34,362 nucleotides of DNA, from assembly GCA_902762955.1 (NCBI GenBank), contig CACWQH010000035.1:1-34362 (forward strand), written 5' to 3'. The notes under the pieces were generated by a model. That model saw only the letters and a list, made by a program, of their open reading frames with translations, made no database searches and was not told the origin of the DNA. The position numbers and the translations under genes are program-made. The DNA comes from an uncultured Lachnospiraceae bacterium (GTDB taxonomy: Bacteria; Bacillota; Clostridia; Lachnospirales; Lachnospiraceae). Shown here piece after piece: positions 32,163 to 34,362 of the stretch; position 1 is the stretch's first letter; the number at the start of each line of letters is the position of its first letter.

Positions 32163-32441
32163 CTCGTATATCTGGAGATTCATATCAAGCAGGCATGATA
32201 CATCATTTTTCATCGACATATATACTGCGTTTTCCAAGGTTACAATCTCCAGTTCATCCTCACTTTCATAATTAGTACTATTTACAGCATTAAAAAGCGG
32301 CAGAAGTTCTTTTTTTGTTTTGTATAACATCCTAAAAACAGTATCTTTTTGATTTCTTTTTACATTAACATTTTTATATTTATTGGAAATATAAGATTTT
32401 TTACTTCGCTTTCGTTTGCTGTTTTTCTTTCTTCTACCCAT
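32163..32441 (-). pseudogene. N-terminal part of the PD-(D/E)XK (Rpn/PDDEXK_2) gene split by the RIT element
   Basis: 93 codons of host frame plus the junction codons. A very basic start (MGRRKKNSKRKRSKKSYIS) is followed by KDTVFRMLYKTKKELLPLFN, ESEDELEIVTLENAVYMSMK and DVSCLLDMNLQIYEHQ, the conserved beginning of PDDEXK_2 proteins with the D...NLQIYEHQ active-site strand (many relatives have NLYEHQ). Reading on into the element gives 12 foreign codons and a stop at 32118. Joined at the shared TGATG with 28659 downward it makes a continuous frame of about 339 residues. GAGGGGG lies 8 bases before the ATG, so the truncated product may still be translated. Confidence 0.88.
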
Positions 32442-32754
32442 ATAGTATACCCCCTCAATTATATGTTAAAAAAGTGTGCAAAAATAACACCTAACAATGT
32501 CTGTTAAGCAAAAATACATATTAAGCAGGAATTATGTTTCTTTATAGATTGTTCGCGAACAGTAGATTAAATAACTGCTATAGGAAAATAATAGTCTCAT
32601 AAATGCAAAAAGGCAAGATTAAATTTTGCACATTTGTATCCGTTTGGATACATTTTGGGTTAGAAAAATGAGATGAATAAATATATAATCTAATATAAAT
32701 AAGGATATAATTTTTATAAAAAAAATTTGTATATCTAAAATAATAGTTATGACG
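32442..32754. other. AT-rich non-coding stretch
   Basis: About 310 bases between the split nuclease gene and the MFS terminator. Very AT-rich, stops in all frames, no stem or clear repeat recognised. It must hold the promoter of the split gene, but no convincing hexamer pair was found. Confidence 0.4.
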
Positions 32755-32763
32755 TCTAAAAAA

Positions 32764-32818
32764 TAAAGAGCCAAACAATCAAAATGAGGTAAACTCTCAA
32801 AATGATTGCTTGACTCTT
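32764..32818 (-). terminator. Terminator of the MFS exporter gene
   Basis: A 22-bp stem with a few mismatches (32767-32788 with 32796-32817) around a short loop, followed on the minus strand by an AT-rich tract with T6. It starts about 6 bases after the MFS stop. Confidence 0.82.
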
Positions 32819-32822
32819 ATTA

Positions 32823-34106
32823 TTAGTCCTCACTGTAATGATATTTTTTCAATCTTCTTCCCATAATTATGCAAAGAAGGCTTCCTGTAGCTCCGAGTAT
32901 AAACATCATGAGTGCCGCTCCCGAACCTTTCCCGCTGCCAAAAAGCATCGTCAATACCTTCGAATAGCTATGGCTATCCATAAATGGTTCGCACACACGA
33001 TCCACCATCGCGCCACCTATGAAAAGCCCTATCGGTATCGTAAAAAACTGAAGCGTATTTCTGCAAGCATATACTCTCCCCTGCAGGTCAACCGGGATTA
33101 CATTTCTAAGTATAACGTCAAGATTTGTGCTCATAACCGGAACTAAAATCCAGCCTATCACCTGTCCGATACACCATACAACCGGCTCTCTTGCAAATGC
33201 CAAAATAAAATTCTCGCTTCCGAGGGAAATGAGCATCGTCATATATACAACTCTTACCCTGTCCTTCGGCTTTGGCAAAACAGACACCATCAGGCTTCCG
33301 ACAATCATCGCCAAACCTGCGGCAGAGGTCACAACACCCAGCACATTTGATCCGCCCTTGGGATTAGGTATAACATATCCCGGAAGCGTCGCATTAAATG
33401 CTGATGATATCAGATTGACACCCGACATAAATAAAATCAATGTCAGCACCATCGGTGTTTTCTTTAAAAATGTTAAGCCTTCCTTTGCCAGCTTTATAGT
33501 GCTTTCTTTCGCTTTCCCGATTTCCTCCGGAATTTTGATAAATCCCGCCAAAGCTATAAATGCAACAACAAAGCTAATAAGATCCACCGCAATTACCAAA
33601 TCCAATCCTGCAAATGAATATAACGCCACAGATATCAATGGATTAAGTACCGATATCACCGATCTTGATAAAGACTTAAGTCCGCTTGTCTTTTGATAAT
33701 AATCCTTTGGAACAATCAATGTCATCGTTACTTCAGACGCAGGCTGTTGAACCGTATTCATAAGTCCCGAGATAACATTAACCAGATACAGATGCCATAT
33801 TAAAAGGCTGTCCGTCTTATAAAGCACAAATAAGACCACCGTACACATCGCCGCAAGCGTGTCACATACAAGCATCGTCTTTTTCTTGTTAAAACGATCC
33901 GTCAGCGCACCTGCAAATATACTCATAACCACATACGGCGCATAAGAGCAGATCGTAAGTGCTGCCGTACTCAAAGCCGACCCTGTCTTCTCATACAACC
34001 ACAGCGTAAGTGCAAATACAGTAATACTGCTTCCCAGCTGCGACAAACTCTGCGTACTCCAAAGGATGTAAAAATCCCGTAAAACATTCTCTTTTTTATT
34101 CTTCAT
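32823..34106 (-). CDS. MFS exporter of the macrolide-efflux (Mef) type
   Basis: 427 residues, about 12 TM segments. The opening FYILWSTQSLSQLGSSIT, LWLYEKTGSALSTAAL, the loop GALTDRFNKKKTMLVCDTLAA and NTVQQPASEVTMTLIVPK follow the pattern of MFS_3 exporters such as Mef (FYTIWAGQAVS, YLTEKTGSA, GVLVDRHDRKKIMIGADL). It likely pumps a drug or other small amphiphile out of the cell; the true substrate is unknown. AAGGAG lies 7 bases before the ATG. The stop of a 29-residue upstream ORF overlaps the start (ATGA), which suggests translational control. Confidence 0.88.
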   Translation of the reverse strand: MKNKKENVLRDFYILWSTQSLSQLGSSITVFALTLWLYEKTGSALSTAALTICSYAPYVVMSIFAGALTDRFNKKKTMLVCDTLAAMCTVVLFVLYKTDSLLIWHLYLVNVISGLMNTVQQPASEVTMTLIVPKDYYQKTSGLKSLSRSVISVLNPLISVALYSFAGLDLVIAVDLISFVVAFIALAGFIKIPEEIGKAKESTIKLAKEGLTFLKKTPMVLTLILFMSGVNLISSAFNATLPGYVIPNPKGGSNVLGVVTSAAGLAMIVGSLMVSVLPKPKDRVRVVYMTMLISLGSENFILAFAREPVVWCIGQVIGWILVPVMSTNLDVILRNVIPVDLQGRVYACRNTLQFFTIPIGLFIGGAMVDRVCEPFMDSHSYSKVLTMLFGSGKGSGAALMMFILGATGSLLCIIMGRRLKKYHYSED

Positions 34107-34192
34107 ATCTTTGCTCCTTTTTTCTTATATTTTTTCAAGAAGCAAAGCTTGAGGATATACGGATTTTCATTTTCCCAAATCCATTCCTCCAT
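34103..34192 (-). CDS. 29-residue upstream ORF overlapping the exporter start
   Basis: Starts MEEWIWENENPYILKLCF, ends in KKYKKKGAKI, and stops in the TGA that overlaps the exporter ATG. GAGGAG lies 5 bases before its ATG, partly inside the end of the preceding 12-residue ORF. No known family. It may be a leader peptide whose translation opens the exporter start, or a relic. Confidence 0.45.
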   Translation of the reverse strand: MEEWIWENENPYILKLCFLKKYKKKGAKI

Positions 34193-34201
34193 ACAGTCTC
34201 C

Positions 34202-34240
34202 TCAAACTCTGCATGGAGCTAAAGCAATGCAAAGAATCAT
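34202..34240 (-). CDS. 12-residue leader peptide candidate
   Basis: MILCIALAPCRV, preceded by AAGGAGGG at good spacing, a much stronger site than chance would usually give. It lies in the same frame as the 29-residue ORF, separated by one TGA and three codons. Short leader peptides before drug-efflux genes often sense ribosome-stalling antibiotics. Confidence 0.4.
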   Translation of the reverse strand: MILCIALAPCRV

Positions 34241-34266
34241 ATTTCTCCCTCCTTATGTAAGTCGGT

Positions 34267-34283
34267 AGTGTCAAGTTGACACT
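34267..34283. promoter_or_regulatory. 17-bp palindrome, operator candidate
   Basis: AGTGTCAAGTTGACACT is a perfect inverted repeat around one central base, upstream of the leader ORFs of the exporter gene. It could be bound by a repressor. A regulator gene is not in the window. Confidence 0.45.
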
Positions 34284-34362
34284 CCTTTTTTTCTATATAA
34301 ATCTTTTATTTTAAAGGGATTTTCAAAAAAATAGTGATAACCCCCTAAAAAGCCAGTATAAT

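Noticed and set aside
2192-34362. Riboswitch, T-box, tRNA or rRNA
   Set aside because: I looked in the leaders of lysS/greA, the purine genes, glgB, the c-di-GMP gene and the exporter and found no recognisable T-box, purine, or c-di-GMP riboswitch core, and no tRNA cloverleaf.

Overview
The window looks like chromosomal DNA of an AT-rich, Gram-positive anaerobe, most likely a member of the Lachnospiraceae (Clostridia). The grounds are AGGAGG-type ribosome binding sites, the greA-lysS and rpsT/holA gene pairs, lipoproteins with plain LSGC/LTGC lipoboxes, a DUF6273 protein, a final purine pathway split between an archaeal-type PurO and a stand-alone AICAR transformylase, and a very large PAS/GGDEF/EAL protein. 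No rRNA, tRNA or CRISPR array was seen. Genus cannot be fixed from the sequence alone.

Layout. 1-2.4 kb: greA-lysS operon behind a near-consensus promoter. 2.4-4.6 kb: a 12-TM MFS-like protein with two C-terminal LuxR-type HTH modules, preceded by 15-bp tandem repeats and a 161-bp palindromic element. 4.6-12.3 kb: a five-gene, same-strand set made of three paralogous Q/Y/N-rich single-TM proteins followed by two lipoproteins, the last with two DUF6273 units. 12.6-15.8 kb: an acyltransferase overlapping a YczE-type membrane protein, then a small lipoprotein with a repeated VYGPPxDF motif and a radical SAM/SPASM enzyme. 15.9-18.6 kb: a SanA/YdcF-like protein, PurO-type IMP cyclohydrolase and AICAR transformylase. 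18.65-18.98 kb: a 323-bp palindromic element. 19-22 kb: glycogen branching enzyme behind a DUF1461-type membrane protein. 22.2-26.1 kb (+ strand): a 1300-residue c-di-GMP enzyme. 26.3-27.9 kb: rpsT converging on holA.

28.6-32.2 kb is a RIT (recombinase-in-trio) transposon: three overlapping tyrosine recombinase genes inside inverted repeats. It has split a PD-(D/E)XK (Rpn/PDDEXK_2) gene. The two halves lie on either side and join in frame through a shared TGATG, giving a reconstructed protein of about 339 residues. 32.8-34.3 kb is an MFS drug-exporter-like gene behind two tiny leader ORFs.

The intergenic spaces carry several repeat families: an 89-bp repeat in two opposed copies (12322 and 26661), hairpins that share an apical loop but not their stems, and long palindromes with GTGTCA/TGACAC ends. 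The best candidates for undescribed biology are the radical SAM plus VYGPP lipoprotein pair, the Q-rich envelope operon, and the loop-conserved hairpin family.
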